This document shows, piece after piece, positions 11,130 to 22,528 of a stretch of 64,000 bases of DNA. The position numbers and the translations under genes are program-made. Source of the stretch: Forficula auricularia (Eukaryota; Arthropoda; Insecta; Dermaptera; Forficulidae); NCBI GenBank assembly GCA_024734495.1, contig JALMQS010000187.1, positions 11,523,300 through 11,587,299 of the forward strand. Reading direction: 5' to 3'. The notes below the pieces were generated by a model. It was not told the DNA's origin. It saw only the letters and a program-made list of their open reading frames with translations, and ran no database searches. Position 1 is the stretch's first letter. Each line of letters starts with the position of its first letter.

Positions 11130-11260
11130 CTAAAAAACAAAAAAAAATGATATTTTGCGCTTTAATAAATCACCAAGCCATTGCATTTCATCATGCATGC
11201 ATGTCTTTTTCTGGTTAAAACTTGCATCATTTGATTGATATTTGTTTTCTCTCTCTTCAC

Positions 11261-11392
11261 CTGCCAATGTCGTTTGTTGAATATCCAGGAGGTGATCGCA
11301 GCCCCTGAGGCAAACGCGGCCGTCGCCCAGGCGATTTTTTTATATCGCATTGTCATTTTGAGCCGAATTTCTGAAAGAATTGCAAGTTTCAT
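11261..11392 (-). CDS. Gpo1: Mitochondrial glycerol-3-phosphate dehydrogenase, coding exon 1
   Basis: Forty-four codons from ATG at 11392 to TGGCAG|GTGAAG (donor at 11260). The peptide is basic, then hydrophobic: after RYKKIAWATAAFASGAAITS comes WIFNKRHWQ. This suits a mitochondrial targeting/membrane-anchor leader upstream of the FAD domain. In-frame ATGs lie at codons 1, 13 and 15, and the first was chosen as the longest. A downstream start at codon 13 or 15 would still leave a usable leader. The intron to exon 2 is 131 bp (11130-11260). Assignment rests on exon 2. Confidence 0.78.
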
Positions 11393-11900
11393 TAATTTGT
11401 CATTGAAAAGGATTGGTTGACTTGGTGCTCAACTGAATAGTGAACAAATTAGCAAACGGCATCACTTACACCGACACACGCTCTAATTATAAATTGCATT
11501 GGATGGTAAAAGCATCCCTGTGACCTTTCGCGATGTCTAGTGCTCTAGTGTATGTATGGATGGATGGATGAACTAACCTGTGAGGAGGGCGTTGCGTTTC
11601 ACAAGGCGCTCGCGCACATGGGTTATGTAACGCCAGGTGAAGGTGACGGTGACGGTGACGGTGACCTTACGTTATTCACTTGCTGGCTGGCCAAAGCCCC
11701 TACACCAACTCAACTAAACTAACTAACTAACTACGAACTGAATCCGGATTCGGGCTGATAACAAGTGGCGAGCGAGCGTGATTCGGTCGTGATAGAGAGC
11801 CCGGCCTCCTTCTCTCTCCCTCACTCAGCTGACATCATACCCTCTCTTTCTCTTTCTACTCTCTCTCTCTCTCAGAAGACATTCAAGCGACATCTCTTCG
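11393..11900 (-). promoter_or_regulatory. Presumed 5' leader and promoter of the glycerophosphate dehydrogenase gene
   Basis: Immediately upstream of the ATG on the minus strand. A possible 5'-UTR intron is bounded by CTCACAG|GTTAGT near 11575 and by TTCACTATTCAG near 11432. Further upstream are a (GGTGAC)n hexanucleotide run (11641-11665) and CT-rich tracts at 11806-11875, which read as GAGA repeats on the minus strand. It is less AT-rich and less repeat-like than its surroundings. The splice and promoter assignments are inference. Confidence 0.45.
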
Positions 11901-12070
11901 TCAAACAGCAAACACATTCATTCTTCATTAACACTAAAACGAAAAATTAATTATTTATTCATTATTCATTTCTGCTTAGCAAGGGACATCTACACATGTC
12001 TACAACGTCACTTTAGGCGCTTCTTTTATATCTCAGGGTATTTATATTAAATTCAATCGAAACAAAACTT

Positions 12071-12450
12071 AAGGTAGTTGTTTCACCAAATGGGTTTTTT
12101 AGTAATTTATACAGATTATTATTTAAATACTTGTACATCGATTGGTGGCAAAACGAAATTTATGAACAATTATAGTTCCGGAAATATTAAATTAAGATAG
12201 CGTTTTTCAGACTCTTATACATTATATGGGATATCGGAAAGTTTACATACATATTTAATTATAAGTACCTGGCCACCGAGCGATGCTCGGTAACTTTTTG
12301 CTTCAGTTAATAGCTATTTATTAATCCCCGAAACCCCCCTCGCTCCCCGGACCCCCCACCTCCTGCACCCCCACACATCTACCACTCACCCCCGCCCACG
12401 CACCCAGTTTTTGCATTTCTACTCCTTCAGTGGCCTACAGATTATGTATA
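12071..12450 (+). repeat. Half copy of the GTAGTTGTT element, followed by inverted repeat C
   Basis: AAGGTAGTTGTTTCACCAAA opens a block that matches the left half of the element at 63342-63972, including TTTATACAGATTATTATTTA and CATCGATTGGTGGCAAAACG, up to about 12265. It is followed directly by GCCACCGAGCGATGCTCGGT, the hairpin end of repeat C in inverted orientation, with a C-rich tract (12325-12410). From 12450 to 13095 only AT-rich repeat-like sequence and a poly-C run at 12966-12978 are seen. Confidence 0.65.
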
Positions 12451-13096
12451 TATAGGTATATAAATAAATAAATACGGTTTAATTATCTTTTTTAATTAAA
12501 TAACAATTTTTGAGTTCATCAATTAAATTGTCAAATTAATATTTGTGGGATTTAAAACTCGATTTTTAATCAATTAAATTGGCCAATTTTTAATATATAA
12601 TAATAATTATAATTATCTTATTGAAAATTACTCTTTCGCTTAAAACTTTGTTATTAAGTAATAAATATTTTAAACTTTTTCACAACTTTTTTTTTATAAT
12701 CTTAATGGATTTTTTATTATAACTTGATTCATCTAGTTTTAAACACTAACTTGACTATTTCTTACTTATGGTCATAATTTTTCATTTTCAGGACACTAAA
12801 TAGAATATATATTTTTTTATCCAAAGTTAATTTGAATTATTAACAATGAAAAAGTATTGTTGTATTTGAGTATTATTAACTACAATCGCTTCAATTTTTG
12901 ACTAGATAAGAATTAATTAACAATAAACAAATAGTACATTCTTGTAGTTGATCAGTTATGACCTACCCCCCCCCCCCAACAATAACTCACCTATATACTG
13001 TCCTTTCAAGTCATGAGAGGTAATATAATAGGTACATAATTTATAATAAAGAAAGAATTTAATTTTTAGGATAATTCTAAGATTTTAGTAGAAATA

Positions 13097-13330
13097 CTTA
13101 GCTGCAAGGTCCACCTTCGGCGGCCCTCTTGCTAGCCAGGGGGCGACCCCCACCCCTCGAACCCCACTCCCCCCTGAAAACCCACCCAGCACCCCCACTC
13201 CAATGTACAGACAAAACCTTAATTTTATATATATAGATAATTTCATTTAAATTGGTAACCATGACGAATATTTTTGCTGGGGGACGGACATAGGTACATA
13301 CAGATGCAGGCACAAATGCGCTTTAGTAGT
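13097..13330 (+). repeat. Interspersed repeat A, internally deleted copy
   Basis: Head block CAAGGTCCACCTTCGGCGGC and a short C-rich tract (13135-13200) are joined directly to the tail block AATGTACAGACAAAACCTTA. Compared with 1296-2185, about 650 bp of the middle is missing. Confidence 0.65.
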
Positions 13331-13334
13331 ATAG

Positions 13335-13480
13335 GATTGTTAAATTGCGATATCAGAGGGGATTCATCCTCAGGAGTCGAACCTGAGGAAATTCATCCCC
13401 TCAGGATCAAACCTGAGAATAACTAACATGCTTTCCGGCAGTCAGCTTACAGATGAATCCCCTCTGATATCGCAATTTAT
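13335..13480. repeat. Small foldback with 25-bp arms
   Basis: AAATTGCGATATCAGAGGGG on the left and CCCCTCTGATATCGCAATTT on the right form the arms. Between them the phrase CCTCAGGA(G/T)C(G/A)AACCTGAG appears twice in tandem, each copy itself a small hairpin. It abuts the AAATA tail of the LINE at 13481. Confidence 0.7.
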
Positions 13481-13488
13481 TTATTTGT

Positions 13489-13523
<35 letters not shown>

Positions 13524-14972
13524 TTTCAACGGGCTAAAAAGCCTCAATTTACAAAATTATAAGAAATAACAATACTCATTACATACATCAATAATATTAA
13601 TTACATACATCAATACATTACATAATTATATATTAACATTTCATTCATTATTCATAAACAAGCGTGAGCTTCTTGAACAAAGCCGCTACCTTATTGATTT
13701 CCAAGGAAAATTCCTGAGGGTTAACCAATTTTGGTGCCAGCTCATTGTAACAATGACAGAGTCTGAAGACTGGATTTCTTTCAGGATGTCTACCAGTAGG
13801 CATCTCTGGATAGAATGGCATTGTTCTTCTTAATGCATAATTGGGGCTATGTAGGGAAATAGAGCAGAGAGCTCTGTACATTTTACCTGACCTGACATAA
13901 TTTTATATATAAATATGCAATCAGAGGCTATCATACAGGAATTTACAGAAGCTAGGCAGAAGGACTCAGCAGCAAGAGTGTAGTTATGATTAAATCTTGA
14001 CATTGGATTATCAGTAAGTGATGCTAATTTTCTTAGAACTTTGTGCTGAACTCTCTCAATCCTATCAATGTCACCCCTCAAATTCGGTCTCCAAATAGCA
14101 GATGCATACATAAGTATGGATTTAGTTAGAGTTGAATATAAATATTTAATCACATCAGGACTTTTGAATGACTTAGTGCTACGAGAAATAAAACCCCAAC
14201 TCTGATTAGCTCTACCCACCACATACGTGATGTGTTCTTTAAAGGTGAGTTTGGAGTCGAAAATAACTCCAAGATCTTTAATAGAGTTAACTCTAGTACA
14301 GGTAGTGCCATTTTCGAGTATATAATTGAATTTAAAGTGGTTTGGTTCTTTAGAAAAACTAATAGTAAAACATTTATCAAAGTTTAGGAAAAGCAGGTTC
14401 GCATCACACCAATTTATTATTTTATTCAAGTCAGATTGCATTCTTAGGCAATCTTGTTCAGTAGAAATCTCCAAAAATAGCTTTATATCATCCGCGAATA
14501 ATAATACATTACAAAATTCCGATATGTTTGCTAAATCGTTAATAAATAATAAAAATAGTAACGGACCAAGATGACTGCCTTGGGGGACACCAGATGGAGC
14601 AATAAAGTTGTGTGATTTTGTACCTTTAATTTGTACATAAGAGTTTCTCTCGAATAGATAATCGCCAAGCCATCTAATTATAGAAGAAGATAAATTATAT
14701 TTCCTTAGCTTTAATAATAGTATTTTGTGGTTTATCAGATCGAAAGCTTTCTTAAAATCTAAGTAGATTGTATCAAGCTGTTTGTTTCTGTTTAGGCTGG
14801 AAAATATTGAATTTGTATACAATGTCAGGTTCGTAACTGTGGAACGACCAGGTACAAAACCGTGTTGCTTCATTGAAATAGCTTCCAGTACGGCCTTTAA
14901 GATTTTGTTATACATGATTTTATCTAGCAATTTAGGGATAGCACTTAATAATCCTATACTACTAAAATCTTA
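13481..14972 (-). pseudogene. 5'-truncated LINE (jockey/CR1-like) reverse transcriptase
   Basis: A minus-strand frame of about 366 codons (14930-13830) carries LDFKKAFD at 57-64 (catalytic aspartate block), GVPQGS at 114-119 and FADD at 145-148, the reverse transcriptase active site of non-LTR retrotransposons. In-frame homology continues upstream to about 14971, where an abrupt stop marks the 5' truncation. A frameshift near 13850 moves the C-terminus into another frame ending at 13648. The 3' end is a TAAA microsatellite (13481-13527), not poly(A). The endonuclease is absent. A dead-on-arrival copy; clade uncertain. Confidence 0.88.
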
Positions 14973-15289
14973 GAATTTGTCCTAAAAATTAAATTCTTTC
15001 TCTTTTAATAAACATTGGTTAATTTTAACCTGAGGTGATTTTTTGAAAAACATTCCAACTATTTTCGAAAAAAAGATGCTCAAATCTTTTTTTTTGGCTT
15101 TTCGGCCTTTCTAGCCATAAGCCAATTTACGATACTATTTTATTTTATTTAAATTTGTCTCTACTCCGGGGGTGCTCAAATCTTTAGTTTTATAATTTAT
15201 AATATATTTATATTCATATCTTTCAAAATATTACAATAATTAGAATATTTAAACTGCCTAAATAATTATTTGAGTTCATGTTGTTAGAG

Positions 15290-15880
15290 TCGGTGGCTGT
15301 GATGAAACTGTATTAGATAAATGAGGAGGTATCATCTCAAGTTGGATGCGCTGGCTTCAATAAATAGACATTCATTCTGAACCTTTGGGCACAGGCACGT
15401 TGTAAATTTGCATGAAGCTACAATTTTTATTTTTGACAAGGCTTGGTTCGATCAGATACAAGGGCGGATCCAGGAATTTTTTATGGGGGGGGGGGGGGGG
15501 AGGGAAGAATGGATATAAGGTGCCCGATGTATATAAGATATACTATCTCGGAAGTGTGTCGCGATCGAATTGTCCAAGCGGGGGGGGGGGGTCAAAGACG
15601 CCGCCCCCACACACACACATATATATAAAACTTTATTTTCTAATTTTAAAATTTGTAAAAAAAAAAATTTTACAAATTTTTTTTTCCCAGGCACGGGCTC
15701 CTATGAGGAGGGAGAGCGATCGCCCCCTCCGCCCCCTGGATCCGCCCCTTGATCAGATATGTGTACCTACCGCATTTTGTGTATAACTCCCAATTAACTG
15801 AAGATGGCCAAATAAATTCAGACTGAAACGTTTTATTGAACCCAGCGCATCCAACTTTGGCTGATACCTCATCCTTCAGC
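15290..15880. repeat. Foldback with hammerhead-like motif and nested MITE
   Basis: GAGGAGGTATCATCTCAAGT + TGGATGCGCTGG (15325-15356) and CCAGCGCATCCAACTTTGGC + TGATACCTCATCC (15841-15874) are inverted arms. Between them sits the MITE at 15459-15751. Just inside the right arm, CTGAAGA (15798-15804) and GACTGAAACG (15821-15830) resemble a degraded hammerhead core with TTTTATT following. Confidence 0.65.
15459..15751. mobile_element. hAT-like MITE, CAAGGGCGGATCC family
   Basis: Terminal inverted repeats CAAGGGCGGATCCAGG and CCCTGGATCCGCCCCTTG, flanked by a perfect 8-bp duplication ATCAGATA (15451-15458, 15752-15759). The interior has two poly-G runs and an AT-rich palindrome around AAATTTGTAAAAAAAAAAAT. 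Glycine- and proline-rich frames in it are not genes. Confidence 0.9.
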
Positions 15881-16704
15881 TAATACATTAATTGAATTCC
15901 ATTTCGATTAAAATATATTCACCCTAATGATAATGTTTTTCCTTGTTTTGTGGCATATAATTTTTTTTATATCAATTTCGACTGATGGAGATATATAATT
16001 TTAAACCTGGACATGCATATAACTTGTTGCGCACTACTTAATTTATTTATCACCATAGAAATTACACTGAAATGTTAATTTGAATGGCAAAGCTTACAGC
16101 GCCAAAACAGCTCTCTTGCAAAGTAGACAGGCGGGTCTTTTAAAAATCTATATATATATATATAAAACTACTTATAATTATTATTATTATTTTAGCGTTG
16201 GCGTTGTTTTGAAATGTCCTTTTTGCGGATAGAATAAATATTTTAAGGTATTTTTGTCCAACACCACCAATATATTATTTTTTCCTGACATTAATTTTCT
16301 TTTTCTCCCCTTAACAACCTCTCGCGTACCCCAGGCCTGAGAATAATTTTGTACCTTTGATTCACCCACCTGTCTTGGTTTTGTTTTGATTCGAAATCCG
16401 TCTACCCCTTTAATTTACAAATTTAGACTATTTAAATTACAAAAATAAATAAATAAATAAAAAAAGGTAATCTTTTGTATACCTATATAAAAAGAGATGG
16501 TGACGTTTCATTCATTCACCTACAGCCCAAACCTTTTAACCTAATTATCGCTCGGTGAAACACCACTGCTCAAGTTATTAAAACTCAGTAAACTAGATTT
16601 TACCTATCTTTCTGAGATCAGACTTGTGATTCCGATTTCTTTCTTTCTTTCTTTCTTCTTTCTATTCAATAATTTACACCCTCTCGCTCATTCTATTATA
16701 CATC

Positions 16705-18005
16705 ATGTCTACATTGAGCATCCACTATTCCAATATTCGCGGTCTCTTTAGCAATAAAACTTCCGTTTTCCAACATCTCGAAGACGAAAGACCCTCCATT
16801 TTGGCCCTCAGTGAAACCCAAATTGACACAGACAAATCCGATACTCCAGATCTCAAATTCGGGAAATATATTCTACACCCCAAATTCCGCCGGTATAACG
16901 GCGTCTGTTGCTACGTTCGCGATAACATCCCCTGCGAACGACTTGGATTTTTAGAAAAAAGCTTACGACGCTTTATGGCTTAAATTTAATACTAAGACCT
17001 CAAGTAGAATTCTCTGTACAATCTATAGATCTCCTAATGATAAAAAATTTAAAGAATTTTTCGATTATCTCGGCAATTGTGTGAATGTAATTCTTTCACG
17101 TTTTCCAAATTCTGAAGTCTCTTTCCTAGGTGACTTCAATGTACACAATAAGGACTGGTTGACATTCTCCAGATACAACACCTCTGAAGGCAACGCTGCT
17201 CACATATTTGCAACTTCATGTGACTTAACCCAAATTATAGATCGCCCCACTAGGATTCCGGACAACCCAAACGATACCCCATATCTCCTCGACCTCTTTC
17301 TGTCATCTGCCCCATCTCAATTCTCTTTTAGTATCTCTGCACCTCTAGGTAACTCAGACCACAACTTAATTAAAATAAAATCACATATCGACTTAGTAAA
17401 ACCCGCTCTATCCTGCCCAAAGCCCAGAGAAATAAGGCTTTTTCTTAAAGCCAACTGGGATGAAATGCGTAACTTCTTCAGCTCTTTCCCATGGAATGAT
17501 TACTGCTTCAGAAACAAAAATGCCACCGAATGTGCGTCTGCATTCTCTGAAGTGATTCAAATGGGCATCGAGTTATTTGTCCCTTTCAAACGGGTAATTG
17601 GAAAACAGGACTCCAAGCCCTGGTTCAATAAGTCTTGCTCTGAAGCAGTCAAACAAAAAAATCATGCTTTCTATAATTGGTCTTCGACACCATCAGAGTA
17701 CAATCGCGTTCTCCTCACAAAAGCCCGCGCCCACTGTAAAAAAACAATCGATAATGCGATGAAGTCCTTCATTCAGAAAAAGCTGACAGGCTAGCAGCTT
17801 GCCCCAGCAGTTCAAACAAATTCTGGTCCCTTGATAAGTATGTAAAAAGAAATTTTACAAACTCATCATTTCCCCCTCTCAATCTCTCCGACAACTCGAT
17901 AGCCATTGACGCCTCCGACAAAGCCGAAGCTTTTGCCTCATATTTCGCGTCCAACTCAAACCTGGACGACAAAGGGCTTGAACCACCCACATACCCCCCA
18001 GTACT
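16705..18005 (+). pseudogene. LINE endonuclease region, frameshifted
   Basis: From ATG 16705 the protein opens with SIHYSNIRGLFSNK and LALSETQI, the N-terminal motifs of an APE-type (exonuclease-endonuclease-phosphatase) nuclease that nicks target DNA. SFLGDFNVH (about 17118-17145) and LGNSDHNLI (17344-17370) are further catalytic motifs. The frame shifts near the A-run at 16957-16963, again at the AAAAAG near 17776-17781, and once more just before 18012. All three breaks are small indels, so the copy is young but inactive as a single ORF2. Confidence 0.85.
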
Positions 18006-18011
18006 AATATA

Positions 18012-19550
18012 ATGTCAGATACTGTTTTCAGGATACCAGCAATTCTAAAGATCATCCGGAATCTAAAGAAAAACTCTTCTGCTGGCCCCGACGATATCCC
18101 TGCCATTCTCATTAAAAAGTGCGCCCCTGAACTTGCTCCTATACTATCCAAATTATACAATCTCTCCTATAACTCTGGAATATTTCCTGAAGCCTGGAAA
18201 CTAGCCAGAATCCAACCAATTAAGAAAAAAGGCGATTCTTCCAACATAAAAAACTATCGACCCATAGCAATCACTTCTGTCTTATCCAAAATCATGGAAA
18301 AGGCCATCAACGAGCAAGTTCTACGACACTTAGAGTCAAATAAATTTATCCACGATAGGCAATACGGCTTCAGGAAATTCCGGTCGACTGGTGACATCCT
18401 AGCATATGTAACTCATATCTGGAACAAAACCCTGGAGGCCGGGAATGAAACCCTCGCGGTAGCTTTAGACATTTCAAAAGCCTTCGATATGGTCTGGCAC
18501 AAAAATCTTCTTGCCAAATTGACCTCCGTCGGCCTTGCACCGAAACTCTGTAAGTTGCTCGAAAGTTTTCTTTCAGACCGTAGTATTAAGGTTGTCATCG
18601 ATGGAATATCATCTTCCCCCTTCCACACCAACGCTGGAGTTCCTCAGGGATCGGTTATCTCCCCTACGCTTTTTCTTATCTATATCAACGACCTTCTAAA
18701 CTTGCCCTCCAATCCGGTACATTGTTACGCAGATGACAGCACCCTACATAACGCCCCTGCATCGCATAAAAACCGTGCAGACATTGCCTCTTCAATTAAT
18801 TTAGACTTGTGCAAACTTAAAAACTGGGGATCCCAAAACTTAGTTAACTTCAATGCAGGGAAAACTCAGTGTTGCCTTATTTCTAGGCGCGTCGACAGAA
18901 ACCTCCCAAACATATCATTCGACTCAAACTCACTAGAATTCAGGGATAAAATTTCAATGCTAGGCGTAACTCTAGGGTCTGACCTTTCATGGAATGACCA
19001 TATCTCAACCACTGCTAAAGCTGCAGCGCGCAAGCTTGGTCTCCTATTTAGGTCTAGACGCTGTTATACTCCCAGTCAACTTCTTATGCTGTATAAGGCT
19101 CAAATTCGTCCCTGTCTCGAATATGGCTCTCATCTGTGGAGGGGTGCATCCAAGCATTCTCTTGCTACACTGGATGCAATTCAGAAGCGAGCAATTAAAC
19201 TAATAGGAGACCCGGCTCTAACCAACTCACTCGACTCCCTGGCTCACCGAAGAACCGTTTCTGCCCTTTCCCTGTACTACAGATACTATCACGGTGTCTG
19301 TTCAGTCGAGCTGAAATCTCTTATCCCCCCTAATGCCCTCTTTACGAGAAACACGCGGTTTTCTAACGCTCAGCACCCCTTCGCTGTCAAATTGGATAAA
19401 AGTCGAACAAGCGCTTTCGCCAACTCTTTTATTCCTATGACCTCCAGAGACTGGAACTCGCTCCCTGCCACCATCTTTCCCGCGACTTATAACCTTAAGC
19501 TATTTAAGACCCGTATCCACAGATACCTTCGACCTCCGCCCAACCCATAA
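18012..19550 (+). CDS. LINE reverse transcriptase domain (intact 512-codon frame)
   Basis: An uninterrupted frame of 512 codons. Motifs in order: NSSAGPDDIP (21-30), NYRPIAITSV (81-90), LDISKAFDMVWH (152-163), GVPQGSVISPTLF (209-221) and YADD (239-242), the polymerase active site. A C-terminal region follows with KTRIHRYLRP near the end. It copies its own RNA at the nicked target by target-primed reverse transcription. The ATG at 18012 is only the first one in this frame after an upstream frameshift and not the native start. The upstream part is in the preceding entry. Confidence 0.88.
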   Translation: MSDTVFRIPAILKIIRNLKKNSSAGPDDIPAILIKKCAPELAPILSKLYNLSYNSGIFPEAWKLARIQPIKKKGDSSNIKNYRPIAITSVLSKIMEKAINEQVLRHLESNKFIHDRQYGFRKFRSTGDILAYVTHIWNKTLEAGNETLAVALDISKAFDMVWHKNLLAKLTSVGLAPKLCKLLESFLSDRSIKVVIDGISSSPFHTNAGVPQGSVISPTLFLIYINDLLNLPSNPVHCYADDSTLHNAPASHKNRADIASSINLDLCKLKNWGSQNLVNFNAGKTQCCLISRRVDRNLPNISFDSNSLEFRDKISMLGVTLGSDLSWNDHISTTAKAAARKLGLLFRSRRCYTPSQLLMLYKAQIRPCLEYGSHLWRGASKHSLATLDAIQKRAIKLIGDPALTNSLDSLAHRRTVSALSLYYRYYHGVCSVELKSLIPPNALFTRNTRFSNAQHPFAVKLDKSRTSAFANSFIPMTSRDWNSLPATIFPATYNLKLFKTRIHRYLRPPPNP

Positions 19551-19710
19551 AATTCTTTCTTCTTCTTTTCACGATGGAGGGGCCAACCGAGGCCTTTAGG
19601 GGTTGCACCTTTTTGGTGTAACTCCTTCTCTCATCATTATCATTAAAAAAAAAAAAAAAAAAAAAAAAAAACCGCTGGACCTGGAGTGTATTTATATACT
19701 TTCTATGATT

Positions 19711-20482
19711 TAGGGGAAAGTGGGGGAATATCGACCAATTTCAAATTTCATAAACTTGGCGCAATACGAGCGAAATTTAGACCATTCGAAGGATGGCTTC
19801 GTATATGCCTAATTTAATGGTTAGTAATTAGTATTGTGCCATCACTCGTCTTCTCTACATGCTATCAGTTTTGCTGATGTCTTGAGTTTTCTTATTAAAA
19901 TTATGCTGGTCTTATTAAGGAAAGAACACTTTTATATTTTCTTAATGTATTGTATTTTACGTCCCTAGGATACAGCGGATATTTTTCAACCATTTGCGTC
20001 TAATTTAGTTCATTTTTAATCTATATTTTACTTAAAAAAATTGTAATGTTAAATGTATTGGTTCTGGTAAAATCGATCATGCTGGTCGATATTACCCAAC
20101 CTAATATTTACACTTGGTAGGTATAGGGTAATAACTATTTTAAATCAAGTGCGTAATAAATATAAACATTACTAATGTTGCAATGTTAAAATTAATGTTA
20201 AAATGTTTAAATAAAATTGAATTTAAAATATTACTGCTTGGTCGATTTTGCCCTCCACCATGATCGATATTACTCTACCGGTCGAAATTACCCCATATTT
20301 TCCCCCTTTTTTAAAAAAGTACGTTATAAAAAATACATTTGATTGTTTGCAAATCCAATAGAAGAAACTCATATAGATAAAGTAACTAAGCAATTTGACC
20401 GTTTTGAACATCTTATTACCAAGATTAATACTTGATATTTTTAACAGCGCTTAAGTAGTCGATATTCCCCCACTTTCCCCTA
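19711..20482. mobile_element. MITE with TA-flanked AGGGGAAAGTGGGGG ends
   Basis: Terminal repeats of about 25 bp: TAGGGGAAAGTGGGGGAATA + TCGAC on the left and the complement on the right, each bordered by TA. The interior repeats the subterminal phrase GGTCGAT/A ATT (19733, 20240, 20279, 20458 region), as expected of transposase-binding sites. TA duplication suggests the Tc1/mariner/pogo group. No transposase fragment is seen. Confidence 0.8.
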
Positions 20483-21025
20483 TGCTGGGTGTGCTAAAAA
20501 GGAATTTTTTGAAATTCCAACCCTAAAGATGATTAGCCTCAAATTGTGTTTTTAGAGTTTTTCAAGATCTCTTAAATCAGAAAAAATATAGATCTGTTTT
20601 TAGTCAAGTAAACACGTATTTTTCCGGTTCTTCGATTAAGTTTCAAATCCCAAAGATCTGGGACTTACCGTATACGAGATATGAACGGTTAAAATATTTA
20701 TTTTGCGACACTCCTAATTTACACCATATCTTCATTTATTTCAATCGGATTTAAATTTATACACTACGTGGATTTTTGGTCCCTATTTGGCCTCTGGGGA
20801 CCACAATATGCGGTTTTATGTTTTAAATCCGGTTTCTAACTAGGGGTCATCCATAAATTACGTCACACGAAATTCAAGATTTTTAGACCCTCTGTGTCAC
20901 ATTCAGTCACATTTTCATTGAGCCTCCACTGTATTGTGACGTCACACTACCACTTTTTTACCTTATAATTTAATAATTGTAGAATTTTTTTTATAAATTA
21001 AACTCAACTAAATGGATCTATAATA

Positions 21026-22358
21026 TAGGGGAAGGCGGGGCAAGACGGGGTGGAGGGTAAGATGGGGTTTTTCAAATTGCTACCACGGCAAATGTCACAA
21101 CCTACCGACGAATAGTTCATCTAGTAGGCTTTTGCTAAGCGAGTGTCTGGTAGGCCTGGCAACCCATTTGGACTGCCCACATCAAAACGTGTTCTTCGCC
21201 TATGGTGATCTAATTTTTCGTCGTTTTTAGACGTGAAAAGGTAGGAGAAATAATTTTTTCTCCTACTATTAAGTATTATCATCAAATAAAGCACTTTTTT
21301 AGGAATAAATTAATGCATGCAATAACCTAATTGAATATATCCTTTGTTCTATAATATCAACCTAACCTTAAGATGTTCCATGTGGGCAAGACGGGGTACT
21401 AATTGGGAGGGCAAGATGGGGTACCCCATAGTGTATCCTCGTCAGCGAATGAAGCCGGAACTACTCAACAATTGTTCACCTGGAATGTGGGTGGAATGTC
21501 ATGTCTCTGGTTGGATGCAAAAAAACATTTTTGAGAAATGGTTCGACAAATTCATTGAATTTTCTAAACCAACCAAAGAGAAAACAATTCTGTTACTGTT
21601 GTATGGATATTCAACGCATGTACAGAGCCTGACTATAATTGAAAAAGCAAGGGCTAATGGTGTAGTAATCCTCTGTTTTCCACCCCATTGTACCCACAGG
21701 CTTCAGCCTCTAGATGTTTCATTCATGAAGCCTCTTAGCACGTACTATGATTAAGAGTTAACAAACTGGCTAAGATCTTTTTTACCATACAGTGTCAATA
21801 ATTTATTTGTATGTTTAGTTATTAAAGTTAATTCTTAAGTTACCTACTTTTTAAGTTAGTAGCCTGTTTATAGAAGTTTTTTATAATACAATGTTAAAAA
21901 GATGATTTGTATTTAGTTATTGGAGTTATTTTTAATAATTAAAGTTGATGTTTAAGTTAATATTTTATAGTTAATAGCCATTGAACTTTAACATCATATA
22001 ATGTTTACTTAATACCTTTTTATTAGATATTAAAATAAAACTTTTATAAATTTGTAAAACTGCGTTCGTTTAATCATTTAATAACCTTTGATTTATCCAG
22101 TATTGAGGTAACCCATCTTGCCCCACCTGCCTACCCCATCTTTCCCTCACTGTAGGGCAAGACGGGGTAATTGGTAAACCCTGAAAAAAACATTTTTTTG
22201 TATATTAAATAAAAACATTTTTCGGTCCATATTTTTTTTATAAACTCTAGAAATACTGCAGTTTAAGTTGCAATATCTGGTATTTTCATATAGCATTTCG
22301 TAAACCTATAAAAAATTGTTAAGTGCTTAAGTACCCCGTCTTGCCCTACCTTCCCCTA
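21026..22358 (+). mobile_element. pogo/Tigger-like DNA transposon relic
   Basis: Inverted ends of about 27 bp: AGGGGAAGGCGGGGCAAGAC + GGGGT and, at the right, the complement of AGGGGAAGGTAGGGCAAGAC, bordered by TA on both sides. GGCAAGACGGGGTA or close variants recur at 21042, 21388, 21412, 22125 and 22155, suggesting subterminal binding sites. It contains a transposase remnant (separate entry). Inserted within the MITE at 20841-22480. Confidence 0.85.
21420..21754 (+). pseudogene. pogo/Tigger-like DDE transposase C-terminal remnant
   Basis: In the frame beginning at 21344, residues 31 onward read YPRQRMKPEL, SGWMQKNIFEKWFDKF, then LLLLYGYSTH (83-92) and ILCFPPHCTHRLQPLD (109-124). This order matches the DDE_1 transposases of the pogo/Tigger/jerky group, where LLLDGHxSH carries the second catalytic aspartate. 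Here that aspartate is tyrosine (YGY, 87-89), so the protein would be inactive. The first catalytic aspartate and the N-terminal DNA-binding domain are missing. Confidence 0.85.
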
Positions 22359-22528
22359 CTTATAAGTTTAATTTTTTGTGACATTACAATTTTTTAAGAT
22401 TTCCCCACCCCCTGTCACATTTTATCACAAATCGGAGATGCCCCCTCCCCCCTTACTGTGTGACGTAATTTACCCTATTAAGGGCATCGATTCCTTTCAC
22501 CTAGAAGTCACAGAAATATAGAGAATAG

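Larger units (their letters stand above)
16500..19672 (+). mobile_element. Nearly complete non-LTR retrotransposon (LINE)
   Basis: A LINE with a leader (about 16500-16704, including a TTTC repeat at 16643-16668), endonuclease, reverse transcriptase, a 90-bp 3' UTR and a poly(A) tail (19645-19670). Endonuclease plus reverse transcriptase plus poly(A), with no RNase H seen after the RT, suits the jockey/CR1 group. The exact 5' end and target duplication were not found. The 3' UTR holds the CACGATGGAGGGGCC and GGCCTTTAGGGG blocks also present in the SINE at 44595-44967. Confidence 0.88.
20841..22480. mobile_element. MITE with TAAATTACGTCACAC ends, host of a nested element
   Basis: Ends TAGGGGTCATCCATAAATTA + CGTCACAC (20841-20868) and GTGTGACGTAATTTACCCTA (22458-22477) are inverted repeats. 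The body between them is interrupted by the pogo-like element at 21026-22358. Without it the MITE would be about 310 bp. Related end sequences appear near 46485 and 53570. Confidence 0.75.

Noticed and set aside
13335..13480. tRNA-like or riboswitch-like structure in the CCTCAGGA..AACCTGAG segment
   Set aside because: The repeated AACCTGAGGA hairpins recall T-arms, but no boxes A/B with correct spacing are found. A small foldback explains the structure.
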